From Enterobacter ludwigii (GTDB lineage Bacteria > Pseudomonadota > Gammaproteobacteria > Enterobacterales > Enterobacteriaceae): DNA of 64,000 bases. The number at the start of each line of letters is the position of its first letter. Positions within the stretch are counted from its first letter, which is position 1. The translations under genes and the position numbers were made by a program. The notes below the pieces were generated by a model. That model searched no databases. It had not been told where the DNA came from and saw nothing but the letters and a program-made list of their open reading frames with translations. The stretch covers positions 4,340,001 to 4,404,000 of the forward strand of contig NZ_CP017279.1 of the NCBI RefSeq assembly GCF_001750725.1, written 5' to 3'. Positions 1 through 6,649 of the stretch are shown piece after piece.

Positions 1-198
1 TTCAACATCACCTGGGTTGTCGGCCACAGCGAACAGGCGGTGGCCGAGCGTCTGGCGGCGTTGACGGTGCCTGCGGAAGATTATTTTATCTGGCTGACCG
101 GGGAAGGGAAGGTAGTGAAAAACCTGAGCCGTCAGTTTGAAACCGACGCAATCGACCAGCAACTGGTGCGTGCCAGTGCATACTGGCATGCTAAATAA
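1..198 (+). CDS. yqjH: Siderophore-interacting protein (YqjH-like), 3' end only
   Basis: Open from base 1 to a TAA at 196-198; 65 codons of the C-terminus are present. The tail shows the W-x-TGE stretch (residues WLTGEG) and a final A-Y-W motif typical of the C-terminal NAD(P)H-binding lobe of siderophore-interacting flavin reductases, which release iron from ferric chelates in the cytoplasm. E. coli has yqjH in the same place and orientation relative to ileX and mug, which supports the name. The flavin-binding half lies outside the window, so the assignment rests on a short piece plus synteny. Confidence 0.65.
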   Translation, partial: FNITWVVGHSEQAVAERLAALTVPAEDYFIWLTGEGKVVKNLSRQFETDAIDQQLVRASAYWHAK

Positions 199-1368
199 TC
201 AGGCTGCGGACTCCAGCTGCGCTTCGCTCACCTGATGTTCGAGCGAGGCGCGAACGTCGTGCAGCGCCTTCTCCTGCTGGGCAAAGTAGGTTTCCATATT
301 GCTCAGCGACGAGACCAGCAGCCAGGACTCCTCTTTCTCCAGCTCCGCCAGCTCGTTCACTAACGTGTCAATCTGCTCGCGAACCTGCGCCATTTTTTTG
401 CGGATGCGTTCCAGATCGTTCAGCCTGTCGCTGGCCATCAGCGGCTCAAAGCCCTGCTGCAGACGTGCCACCAGCGAACGAATGGCTTTAACGTCACCAC
501 GCTGTTTGGCCTGGTTGAGTTGCACCATCATCGCGTTGGCTTCTTCTTTCAGATCGTCAGCGACCAGGTCCGGATGGCAGAGCTTGCTCGCCTGACGCCA
601 GAGACGCTTCAGTTCGTTCTGATCTTCCTCGGAGAGGTTCTTGCCTTTACGCAGACGCATTTCGGCATCGTGATGCTGCTCGCGGTATTTCTCGTACTCT
701 TCATTGGCCTCGTCGCGCGCCTGACGTGCAGGCTCTTCTTCGCGCGTTAAGCCACTCTCCAGTTCCAGCGCTTCGGCCAGCAGGTTAGCAATCAGATTGC
801 TTTGCTGCTGCAGTTGCTTACGCGCCTCGGCGGCCTGTACGGAATCCGCAGGCAGATCGCGCCAGCGCTGGGTCAGTATCGCCAGCACTTCCACCGCCTG
901 CGCCATATAGCGCTGGCAGCGACGGTAATCTTCCTCACGTCGACGCGCCTCCGCCTGCTGACGTCGCAGGTTCAGCTCCGCCAGCGTTTTACGCAGGGCG
1001 AGGATCTGCTGCATCAGCGGTCCGAGGCGTGAGAAATAGAGATCGTTGAATTCATCGAGCTGTTGCACGCGGGCATTGCGACGGTCAATCAAATCCCTGA
1101 GGCGCTCTTCCAGCGCTTTTAGCTCCATCTTGCTGGCCGCCACCTGCGGGTCACGCCATTGCGTCATGGCGCGCTGGCCCTGTAGCCAGGCAGCGATCGC
1201 CGCCATGGCCACGGTATAGTTTTTCTGCTCAAGCGCCGCGACGATTGCCTGTAGCTCATCGTCAAACGCTTCATTTTTCAGCCGTGTCAGCTGGCTCTGG
1301 ATGATGTCGTCGTCTTCCAGTTCAATCGCATTTTTTATGATTTCTAGCCGTTTGATCGGTGTGCTCAT
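199..1368 (-). CDS. J-domain coiled-coil protein
   Basis: A 389-residue soluble protein dominated by charged heptad-rich helices (about residues 80-240 and 320-380). A J-domain-like segment lies near residues 246-275, with the diagnostic HPD triad at 265-267. J domains stimulate Hsp70 ATPase, so a DnaK co-chaperone role is plausible; the substrate is unknown. The stop abuts the convergent yqjH stop, so the gene looks like stable host DNA, not prophage cargo. It is the last intact host gene before the phage-derived element. Start ATG at 1366-1368. Similar proteins are sometimes labelled DNA repair proteins in databases, but nothing in the sequence shows that. Confidence 0.7.
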   Translation of the reverse strand: MSTPIKRLEIIKNAIELEDDDIIQSQLTRLKNEAFDDELQAIVAALEQKNYTVAMAAIAAWLQGQRAMTQWRDPQVAASKMELKALEERLRDLIDRRNARVQQLDEFNDLYFSRLGPLMQQILALRKTLAELNLRRQQAEARRREEDYRRCQRYMAQAVEVLAILTQRWRDLPADSVQAAEARKQLQQQSNLIANLLAEALELESGLTREEEPARQARDEANEEYEKYREQHHDAEMRLRKGKNLSEEDQNELKRLWRQASKLCHPDLVADDLKEEANAMMVQLNQAKQRGDVKAIRSLVARLQQGFEPLMASDRLNDLERIRKKMAQVREQIDTLVNELAELEKEESWLLVSSLSNMETYFAQQEKALHDVRASLEHQVSEAQLESAA

Positions 1369-1501
1369 GATGCCTTTCGCTTTGGCGCTTAAGTATTTGA
1401 GTTAAGGTTAATTGTTGTAAACGCTACAGGAAATAATACACACGGATGATGATCGGCGCGATGGGGGATTTCTTTAGTTTTTAGGGTTTGTGAAGAAGAG
1501 T

Positions 1502-1575
1502 GGCACGAACAGGAAGCCGAAAGGCTGGCGGGGGAGCGTTGGCCCCGGTTCTTGTTCTGCCATTCCTGAAGGAAT
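1502..1575. other. Structured intergenic element (predicted three-way junction)
   Basis: In the gap between the J-domain gene and cI, bases 1502-1514 pair with 1549-1561 (12 pairs plus one G-U, one bulged C). The closed region holds a GNRA-type hairpin AGCC-GAAA-GGCT and a second hairpin with GGGG/CCCC arms near 1531-1546. A further hairpin, ATTCCT-GA-AGGAAT, follows at 1562-1575. No protein is apparent. It could be a small RNA, a remnant of a lost phage segment or a processing signal. The pairing was worked out by eye only. Confidence 0.4.
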
Positions 1576-1577
1576 AC

Positions 1578-1640
1578 CTAAGGCTGAATGCCCTGCATAG
1601 CGAAATCGAAAGATGCCATACGAACCATATGTACCGTCAT
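1578..1640 (-). CDS. Possible 20-codon ORF overlapping the cI stop
   Basis: An ATG at 1638-1640 overlaps the cI TGA by one base, as in translationally coupled pairs, and runs 20 codons to TAG at 1578-1580. In 186-like phages the integrase gene normally follows cI here. The peptide does not resemble the N-terminus of 186 integrase as I recall it, so this may be a chance ORF left at a deletion edge or a very small coupled gene. Confidence 0.2.
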   Translation of the reverse strand: MTVHMVRMASFDFAMQGIQP

Positions 1641-2215
1641 CAGTTCACCTCGCTGTAGATGCCCACCACACGGCCCAGTGTTTTTATCTCATCGATACCG
1701 CATTCAAAGGGAACTTTGCCGCCCGCGACGTGGAGTTTTTTCCCCGGCAGCAGGGTTAAATCACGAAGACTGGTGGTGCCTTCAATCTCAACCAGCCATA
1801 GCCCGTCGGTTAATGACGCCCCTTTTTCAACAAAGTGGAGCTTTGCCTCAGACCGGACTGCGATACCGCGAGTGAGCGGTTTGCTAAAGAGATGTGAATC
1901 GATACTCAAAGTGGAATTTTCTTCCAGTTGACCATCACTGAGAGTGAATGTGACAACCGCAACGGGATCGCCAGGCGCAGGGTTACCTTCAAACTGGGCA
2001 CCCTGTCCGGTCATCAACCAGCGCAGGCTGGCCCCTGTGTCCAGTGCACACTGTACCGCGAAGTCGTAGGAGATGGTGCCGCGCGCGTAGCGGTTCTGAA
2101 GGGAACTGGCGGCAATATTGAAGTGCCGGGCCAGCTGGATTTTTTGGGTAAAACCATATACCTGACAGATTCTATCGAGTAACTCTTCATTATTCACTTG
2201 AGAATCTAAAATCAA
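1640..2215 (-). CDS. cI: 186-type CI immunity repressor
   Basis: Represses the early and late-activator promoters of the element. The N-terminal third (L-D-R-I-C...Y-G-F-T-Q-K-I-Q-L...N-R-Y-A-R-G, then I-S-Y-D-F) is the bacteriophage CI helix-turn-helix domain of coliphage 186. The C-terminal half is an S24-like oligomerisation fold. 186 CI is not cleaved by RecA but is inactivated by Tum, which is also encoded here (5670-6110). The frame stays open to a TTG at 2248. I prefer the TTG at 2213-2215, because AAAGGA lies 7 bases upstream and the resulting N-terminus (M-I-L-D-S) lines up with that of 186 CI (M-R-I-D-S). Length 191 residues. It diverges from the early genes across a palindromic operator. 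Confidence 0.85.
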   Translation of the reverse strand: MILDSQVNNEELLDRICQVYGFTQKIQLARHFNIAASSLQNRYARGTISYDFAVQCALDTGASLRWLMTGQGAQFEGNPAPGDPVAVVTFTLSDGQLEENSTLSIDSHLFSKPLTRGIAVRSEAKLHFVEKGASLTDGLWLVEIEGTTSLRDLTLLPGKKLHVAGGKVPFECGIDEIKTLGRVVGIYSEVN

Positions 2216-2233
2216 AATATATTCCTTTGGGTA

Positions 2234-2262
2234 TTTACTAATACTCAATTGGGTATTAGTAT
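2234..2262. promoter_or_regulatory. Divergent early/cI promoters with class-1 palindromic operator
   Basis: Bases 2237-2260 form an almost perfect palindrome: arms ACTAATAC and GTATTAGT, centre AATT, one mismatched pair. A rightward promoter fits TTTACT (2234-2239), 17 bases, TAGTAT (2257-2262). A leftward promoter for cI fits TTGATA, 16 bases, TATTAG on the minus strand over the same DNA. Repressor bound here would cover both. The 18-base core (2240-2257) recurs with one difference as a perfect palindrome at 19273-19290. Confidence 0.6.
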
Positions 2263-2347
2263 CAATGCGAATTCGGGCAATCAGCGGCAGACGTTGGCAA
2301 ACAGAGGCTAATGATTGCAGACATTATCAAAATGGGAATCATGCAAC

Positions 2348-2440
2348 ATGGCTTCTGAAATCGCAATCATCAAAGTGCCAGCCCTGTCGTTAGGCTGGCG
2401 CAGTTCGCTGCGCTGGAAAGCGGCGTAACGCGTAGGCCAA
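2348..2440 (+). pseudogene. cox: Frameshifted, truncated cox (excisionase/switch regulator) remnant
   Basis: ATG at 2348 opens M-A-S-E-I-A-I-I-K-V-P-A, which matches the start of the regulatory phage Cox family as I remember it (SEIAIIKVPAP...L-Q-Q-F-A-x-L-E-G-V). After codon 12 the reading frame is lost and stops at 2426-2428, giving only 26 codons. In the next frame the sequence continues as V-V-R-L-A-Q-F-A-A-L-E-S-G-V-T-R-R before decaying, so one base has been lost near 2383. The HTH and C-terminal part are gone. Cox/Apl proteins direct excision and set the lysogeny switch, so their loss fits the missing integrase. An inverted repeat at 2377-2399 (GCCAGCC/GGCTGGC) lies within it. Confidence 0.55.
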
Positions 2441-2469
2441 TCCCGTTTTCAGCCCGTTACGGGTGAGTA

Positions 2470-2486
2470 ATTCACACAGTGTGAAT
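2470..2486. promoter_or_regulatory. Class-2 palindromic operator upstream of early operon
   Basis: ATTCACA-CAG-TGTGAAT is a 17-base inverted repeat ending 16 bases before the DUF5347 gene. The same arms recur as ATTCACA-AAT-TGTGAAT at 19742-19758, over the ogr promoter at the other end of the element. 186 CI is known to recognise two distinct operator types, so this may be the second type. That link is inference. Confidence 0.5.
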
Positions 2487-2502
2487 CAACGCGAGGGTCG
2501 TT

Positions 2503-2841
2503 ATGGCAATAGAAGCGACACGTGCAACGGTCCCACTCAAGGTGGGGGCACGTCTTTCCGGGCTTAATCACGTGGCCGAACTGCGTGCCAGGTACTGGGG
2601 CGATAACGAGAAAGCGCTGGCGCGGTTTTTGGCCGAGATGCGTGATAAGCGCGATCCCAGTTTTGAGGAGAATAACAGGGCGCTGGCGGCCATCTTTTTC
2701 CTGGCTAAATTACCCGCCGCCCGTCACGAATGCGGTATCAACGAGCTGACGACTGAGGAGAAAAGAGCGCTTATCGGAGCCATGAATCATTTCCGTGCAG
2801 TCGTGAGTTTATTTCCTGAACGGCTGACCATGCCGCTTTAA
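2503..2841 (+). CDS. Phage early protein, DUF5347 family
   Basis: A 112-residue protein of the small family found after cI/cox in 186-like prophages. Recognisable features are G-x-x-L/I-x-G-L/I-N-H-V-A-x-L-R-A near residue 20, M-R-D-K-R-D near 46 and a conserved C-terminal stretch ending in F-R-A-V-V-S-L-F-P. Function is unknown. ATG at 2503 follows the class-2 palindrome. It opens a rightward early operon (DUF5347, DUF2732, zinc-finger protein, gene A). Confidence 0.75.
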   Translation: MAIEATRATVPLKVGARLSGLNHVAELRARYWGDNEKALARFLAEMRDKRDPSFEENNRALAAIFFLAKLPAARHECGINELTTEEKRALIGAMNHFRAVVSLFPERLTMPL

Positions 2842-2908
2842 TCCACCCCAAAACGTAATGGCGTAAACCCGCCGGGCATTTTATTGCCTGAATTAAGGAG
2901 AATGAGTG

Positions 2909-3136
2909 ATGCGAAATAGCGAAAACCGCACTTTTCTGAACGGGCGCGAGGAACTCCAGCACCTGCTGGTGCAGGCGAAGATGGAGGAGCGCAGGGCACT
3001 CGCACTCGCCGTCTCCCTGCGGCTGGAGGCATTAGCCAGTCACATCTATAAGACCGGAATGTGTGGCGAAGACGCAGCGGAACTGCTGTGTCACGAGGCT
3101 GCCCGTTACGAACGCGAATCCCAGGAGCTGCACTGA
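2909..3136 (+). CDS. Phage early protein, DUF2732 family
   Basis: A 75-residue, mainly helical protein with the pattern N-G-R-E-E-L-Q-H-L-L-x-x-A-K and ending Y-E-R-E-S-Q-E-L-H, typical of the DUF2732 proteins between cII/fil and gene A of 186-like phages. ATG at 2909 is preferred over GTG at 2906 because AAGGAG ends 8 bases before it. It overlaps the next gene by one base (TGATG). Function unknown; its retention suggests that the early operon is still transcribed. Confidence 0.75.
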   Translation: MRNSENRTFLNGREELQHLLVQAKMEERRALALAVSLRLEALASHIYKTGMCGEDAAELLCHEAARYERESQELH

Positions 3137-3357
3137 TGGCCGATTTTATCGATCTGGCGCAGGAGCGTGAGCTTGAAGATCGCGAACGTCATATTAATAG
3201 CGCCCGCCAGCGATGCGCATCGCCCTCGCGTTTTACCTGCGAGGAATGCGACATCCCCATCCCCGAGGCGCGGCGAAAGGCGTTACCTGGAGTGGCCTTA
3301 TGCGTCACCTGCCAGGAGATAACGGAGCTGAAAAACAAACATTTCCGGGGAGGATAA
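3136..3357 (+). CDS. TraR/DksA-type C4 zinc-finger protein
   Basis: A 73-residue protein whose C-terminal half carries a C-x2-C (C-E-E-C), 17 residues, then C-x2-C (C-V-T-C) zinc finger with the intervening I-P-E-A-R-R-K-A-L-P-G motif. This is the signature of TraR/DksA-like proteins, which act in the secondary channel of RNA polymerase. It is common in P2/186 early operons. The start ATG at 3136 overlaps the preceding TGA; the frame is open further upstream, but the coupled start is the natural one. Confidence 0.85.
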   Translation: MADFIDLAQERELEDRERHINSARQRCASPSRFTCEECDIPIPEARRKALPGVALCVTCQEITELKNKHFRGG

Positions 3358-3364
3358 GTTGGTG

Positions 3365-5560
3365 ATGTCATTTGCTTATCCGTGGAATGAACCCCGATCG
3401 GCTATTGCCAGCCCCTACCTGACTCACCCCCAATTACAGCGTCGCGACCGTCTGTTCGCGGCGCTGCGGCAAGCCAGAAAAGCGCTCGCTCTGCAGCCTG
3501 ACTGCGTGCGTTTTGACGTCTGGCGCACGGTTGATGCTCTTGAACTTCATCAGGGCAGCCTGCGAGCCAATGCCTTTTTGATTCGGTTCTGCAACAGGGT
3601 ATTACCACGTCTGCAGCAGGTCTCTGCACGGTATGCCTGTTCAGGTGTTGACCGTAACGTCTCCACCGCCGTTTTTGGTGGACACTTCGACACGCCGCTT
3701 TTGCAATATCTTGCATCGCGGATGGTTACGCTGATTGCCCGCTTCAATCGTCTCCCGGATATGTCCCGCGCCGATATTGATTTGCTGGCCGCTGACATCG
3801 CTGGCTTTATTCGTTCCGAGCTGGCGAATATCAATGACGCTGGCCTCGGCGAATTTCAAACCCTTCATGTCTGGTATCAGCGAGCTGGATTAATCACCCG
3901 CCAGTTCAATGTACTGCCTCCTCACTGGGAGCGCGTGTCGAAGATACTCTTTAACAAAGAGGACATTGCGCCAGCGGTGATCCGCATGTTTTCCGAAGAC
4001 TGGTGGCGTGGACGACTGCGTCGCATGGCGGCCGCCTGGCGTGAGCATGTGCAGATTGCACTTGGAAACGTCAGCAAAAAGAAGTCTGCCTATGCGAGTA
4101 AACGCTGCATCACTGACTGGCGTGAACAGAAGCGGCGCACGCGTGAATTTCTTAAAGGTCTGGAACTGGAGGATGAAGAGGGCAACCGTATAAGCCTGAT
4201 TGCCAGGCACGATGGCTCGGTGGCCAATCCCGCGATACGTCGCTGCGAACTGATGACCCGCATCCGCGGGTTTGAAAATATCTGCCATGAGCTTGGCTAT
4301 GTGGGCGAGTTCTATACCTTAACCGCGCCGTCGAAATATCACGCCACCCTGAACACCGGCTATCGTAACGGTAAATGGAACGGGGCGAGCCCTGCGGATA
4401 CACAAAGCTACCTGACAAAACTGTGGGCGCGGATCCGGGCAAAACTCCACCGGCAGGCGATTCGTCTGTTTGGCATCCGCGTTGCTGAACCCCACCATGA
4501 CGGTACGCCTCACTGGCACATGCTGATGTTCATGCTGCCCGAAAACGTTGAGCGCGTTCGCCGCATTATGGAGGAATACACACAGGAGGAAGACGCTTTT
4601 GAACTGCAAAGCGATAACGCCAGAAAAGCTCGCTTTCACGCTGAAGCTATAGACCCGCAAAAGGGCAGTGCCACCGGTTATATCGCTAAATACATCTCCA
4701 AGAATATCGACGGCTATGCCCTTGATGGCGAGACTGATAACGAAAGCGGCGAGTTGCTTAAAGTGACTGCATCTGCCGTTTCGGCCTGGGCGGCGCGCTG
4801 GCATATCCGTCAGTTTCAGTTTATCGGCGGTGCACCGGTGACCGTCTACCGTGAGCTGCGCCGTTTGACTGATACGCAGGCCGCACACGGTCTGAGCGTA
4901 GAATTTGCGGCAGCGCATGACGCCGCGGACGCCGGAGACTGGGCAGGATACGTCAATGCACAGGGAGGACCGTTTGTTCGTCGGGATGCGTTGCAGGTGC
5001 GCACGCTGTATGAGCCCCGTGCCGAATACAATCAGTACGGCGAAGAACGAGTCTGTATTCGCGGCGTTTACGACACCGCACTCGGCCCGGGCTCGCCGAT
5101 TTTGACCCGGCTCACGCAGTGGAAAATTGTGCCGAAGCGTGCCGTTGATTTGGCCGTTGACCTTAACGGCACCGCTGCGCGTTCTTGGAGTTCTGTCAAT
5201 AACTGTACGGTGAGCGACGTCTCTCAACCCCTCAGCCGCCGTGCGAGACGCGCGTTAGCCGCACGCATAACCCTCCCCAGACCGGTTGCAAAGACTCCCT
5301 TTGTCTATGAAAAGGATCCGCAGAACGGAGTGGCAGAGAGAGTGATTGATGAGATACGGCTCGCCACCGGAATAACGATCAGCCGGGGGGAAGCCCTGCA
5401 TCTTATGGCGGGGGGCATTAGCCGTTTTAACGACAAATGGTGCCGGGGATCTGCAGACGGATCGCTATTTCCTGCGGCACCGTCTTATCAGCAAAAGGCC
5501 CGGAAAATCCTTGAACGTATAAGGTATTTAACGCATCTGATAAGCAAAGGGATTCGCTAA
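3365..5560 (+). CDS. A: Replication initiation endonuclease gpA
   Basis: P2/186 gpA is a rolling-circle initiator that nicks the phage origin and stays joined to the 5' end by a tyrosine. Counting from the longest frame (TTG at 3359), the HUH metal motif (H-H-D-G-T-P-H-W-H) lies near residues 379-387 and the paired catalytic tyrosines (Y-I-A-K-Y) near 441-445. Both motifs are intact and the roughly 731-residue length is close to the P2 protein. Starts at TTG 3359, GTG 3362 or ATG 3365 are possible; GGGGAGGA at 3347-3354 serves the last two best. An intact replication gene is odd in an element with no capsid or packaging genes. P2 gpA also contains its own origin, so an origin may lie inside this gene. 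Confidence 0.9.
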   Translation: MSFAYPWNEPRSAIASPYLTHPQLQRRDRLFAALRQARKALALQPDCVRFDVWRTVDALELHQGSLRANAFLIRFCNRVLPRLQQVSARYACSGVDRNVSTAVFGGHFDTPLLQYLASRMVTLIARFNRLPDMSRADIDLLAADIAGFIRSELANINDAGLGEFQTLHVWYQRAGLITRQFNVLPPHWERVSKILFNKEDIAPAVIRMFSEDWWRGRLRRMAAAWREHVQIALGNVSKKKSAYASKRCITDWREQKRRTREFLKGLELEDEEGNRISLIARHDGSVANPAIRRCELMTRIRGFENICHELGYVGEFYTLTAPSKYHATLNTGYRNGKWNGASPADTQSYLTKLWARIRAKLHRQAIRLFGIRVAEPHHDGTPHWHMLMFMLPENVERVRRIMEEYTQEEDAFELQSDNARKARFHAEAIDPQKGSATGYIAKYISKNIDGYALDGETDNESGELLKVTASAVSAWAARWHIRQFQFIGGAPVTVYRELRRLTDTQAAHGLSVEFAAAHDAADAGDWAGYVNAQGGPFVRRDALQVRTLYEPRAEYNQYGEERVCIRGVYDTALGPGSPILTRLTQWKIVPKRAVDLAVDLNGTAARSWSSVNNCTVSDVSQPLSRRARRALAARITLPRPVAKTPFVYEKDPQNGVAERVIDEIRLATGITISRGEALHLMAGGISRFNDKWCRGSADGSLFPAAPSYQQKARKILERIRYLTHLISKGIR

Positions 5561-5631
5561 TCTTCATCGATATCATGTACATACCTCGCATGGTTCTGAT
5601 TTTTTGCTTCACTCTTTTTATGAATACATGC

Positions 5632-5651
5632 TACTGTATGTTTATACAGTA
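5632..5651. promoter_or_regulatory. LexA (SOS) box
   Basis: TACTGT-8 bases-ACAGTA, with the core CTGTATGTTTATACAG at 5634-5649. It fits the LexA consensus CTGT-N8-ACAG fully, with an AT-rich centre and symmetric TA flanks. It sits 18 bases upstream of the GTG start of tum, where bound LexA would block transcription. Confidence 0.9.
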
Positions 5652-5669
5652 TCTCGTGGTGGAGGTTGT

Positions 5670-6110
5670 GTGGACAGAGAGTTGAACGAGCAAGTCATGA
5701 TTGAACGCGTCGAGATGATTGCGCGGCTGACGACAGAAGGAACGTGTCAGGAAAGAGATCGTGAAATTGCCCTGAATTTGATCGCTGAGATTGCGAGAGG
5801 AAATTTAATCAGGAACAACGCGTTTACCGTGGTTTTCTCGGCATCACCCGTTCCGGACAGAATCAAAAAAGAGGCCAGCGTGCGGGTGAACATTACCCTG
5901 GATAAGGATCAGCTTATTGGTCCGTCCGTCGTGGAGGCGTTTCAGGACGAATTAACCCGCAGGATAAGATCCGTGTTTCCGTCAACGCTGGTTACCGTCA
6001 AAAAAGGATCCATGACCGGCGTGGAGTTGCAGGGGATTGAAAGAGAGGCCGATCGCGAAGCGCTGGACAATATCCTCCGGGAAGTCTGGGAAGACGAGAG
6101 CTGGCGCTAG
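5670..6110 (+). CDS. tum: Tum-type antirepressor with DinI-like domain
   Basis: From GTG at 5670 (GGAGG at 5661-5665) the protein is 146 residues, the length I recall for 186 Tum. The C-terminal half (V-R-V-N-I-T-L-D...F-Q-D-E-L-T-R-R-I-R-S-V-F-P through I-L-R-E-V-W-E-D-E) is a DinI-like domain. The N-terminal half (M-I-E-R-V-E-M-I-A-R-L-T, then R-D-R-E-I-A-L) is the phage-specific part. In 186, Tum is made when LexA is cleaved and removes CI from DNA, causing induction. The perfect LexA box just upstream gives the same logic. The frame is open upstream to 5604, but those codons cover the LexA operator. A simple DinI-like RecA modulator is the alternative reading. Confidence 0.75.
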   Translation: MDRELNEQVMIERVEMIARLTTEGTCQERDREIALNLIAEIARGNLIRNNAFTVVFSASPVPDRIKKEASVRVNITLDKDQLIGPSVVEAFQDELTRRIRSVFPSTLVTVKKGSMTGVELQGIEREADREALDNILREVWEDESWR

Positions 6111-6233
6111 GCCCTCTGCCATCTCGCGGGCAGTCTGTTGTGTCCGCGATTGTCCATCCTGCAGCAATAGCAAAAAGGGCGCCAGCGCTGGAAACTCAAC
6201 GGTACCTGGAAATCCGGATGTTGGGAGCGTCTG
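6111..6233 (+). promoter_or_regulatory. Junction replacing head genes, with candidate late promoter
   Basis: In P2 and 186 the six head/packaging genes lie immediately before X. Here only 123 bases separate tum from X. Bases 6137-6156 read GTTGT, 8 bases, TTGTCCA. This fits the activator consensus GTTGT-N8-TNANCCA that I recall for 186 B protein, with one mismatch. A site centred near -55 would put the start of transcription near 6200, just before X. The same pattern occurs before FI (13315-13334). No head-gene fragment is recognisable. Confidence 0.5.
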
Positions 6234-6437
6234 ATGAAAATCTATGCAATGCAGGGGGACACGCTTGATGCCATCTGTGCCCGTTATTATGGGCGCACGG
6301 CAGGGGTGGTTGAAACCGTTCTGAACGCCAATTCTGGCCTCGCGGAGTTGGGGGTCATCTTACCTCATGGCACGCCGATAGACATGCCAGAGGTTGATAG
6401 CGCACCGACTAAAGAATCAGTGAACCTATGGGACTGA
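6234..6437 (+). CDS. X: Tail protein X
   Basis: A 67-residue LysM-like protein (Y-A-M-Q-G-D-T-L-D-A-I-C-x-R-Y-Y-G) equivalent to P2 gpX, needed for tail assembly and thought to act near the tail hub. GGGAG lies just upstream of the ATG. It is the first gene of the tail/lysis operon here and overlaps the holin start. Its neighbour on the left should be head-completion gene L, which is absent. Confidence 0.9.
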   Translation: MKIYAMQGDTLDAICARYYGRTAGVVETVLNANSGLAELGVILPHGTPIDMPEVDSAPTKESVNLWD

Positions 6438-6649
6438 GTCTTGAGAAAATCACCACGTTTATCGCCTACTGGCTGGCCGTAGCGCTGGCCTGGTTCGGGG
6501 CGATGTCTCCTGAAAAAGTCGCGCTATACGTGGGAAGCCTCTGCGCCATTTTTACCGCGCTGACGAATTACTGGTTTAAGCGGAAAACCTATCGCTATCT
6601 GACCTCTCTTGGACTCGATAAGAAGAGTATTCGTGAACTCAATCATTAA
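6428..6649 (+). CDS. Phage holin
   Basis: A 73-residue membrane protein with two hydrophobic segments (about residues 9-28 and 32-50) and a basic tail (K-R-K-T-Y-R-Y-L), of the HP1/P2-like holin type. Holins permeabilise or depolarise the inner membrane and so activate the SAR endolysin encoded next. The start overlaps the X stop by 10 bases and the end overlaps the lysozyme start, giving a tightly coupled cassette. Confidence 0.8.
   Translation: MGLSLEKITTFIAYWLAVALAWFGAMSPEKVALYVGSLCAIFTALTNYWFKRKTYRYLTSLGLDKKSIRELNH

Noticed and set aside
1540..1550. Possible attL: TGGCCCC shared with the ileX 3' end
   Set aside because: Only seven bases match the tRNA end and they fall inside the predicted stem-loop; too short to call an attachment repeat.
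1502..1575. Retron-type msr/msd RNA
   Set aside because: No reverse transcriptase gene nearby and the structure is short; kept only as an unexplained structured element.
4319..5227. 302-codon open frame on the minus strand opposite gene A
   Set aside because: Antisense to an intact replication gene with recognisable catalytic motifs; no ribosome site or family features.
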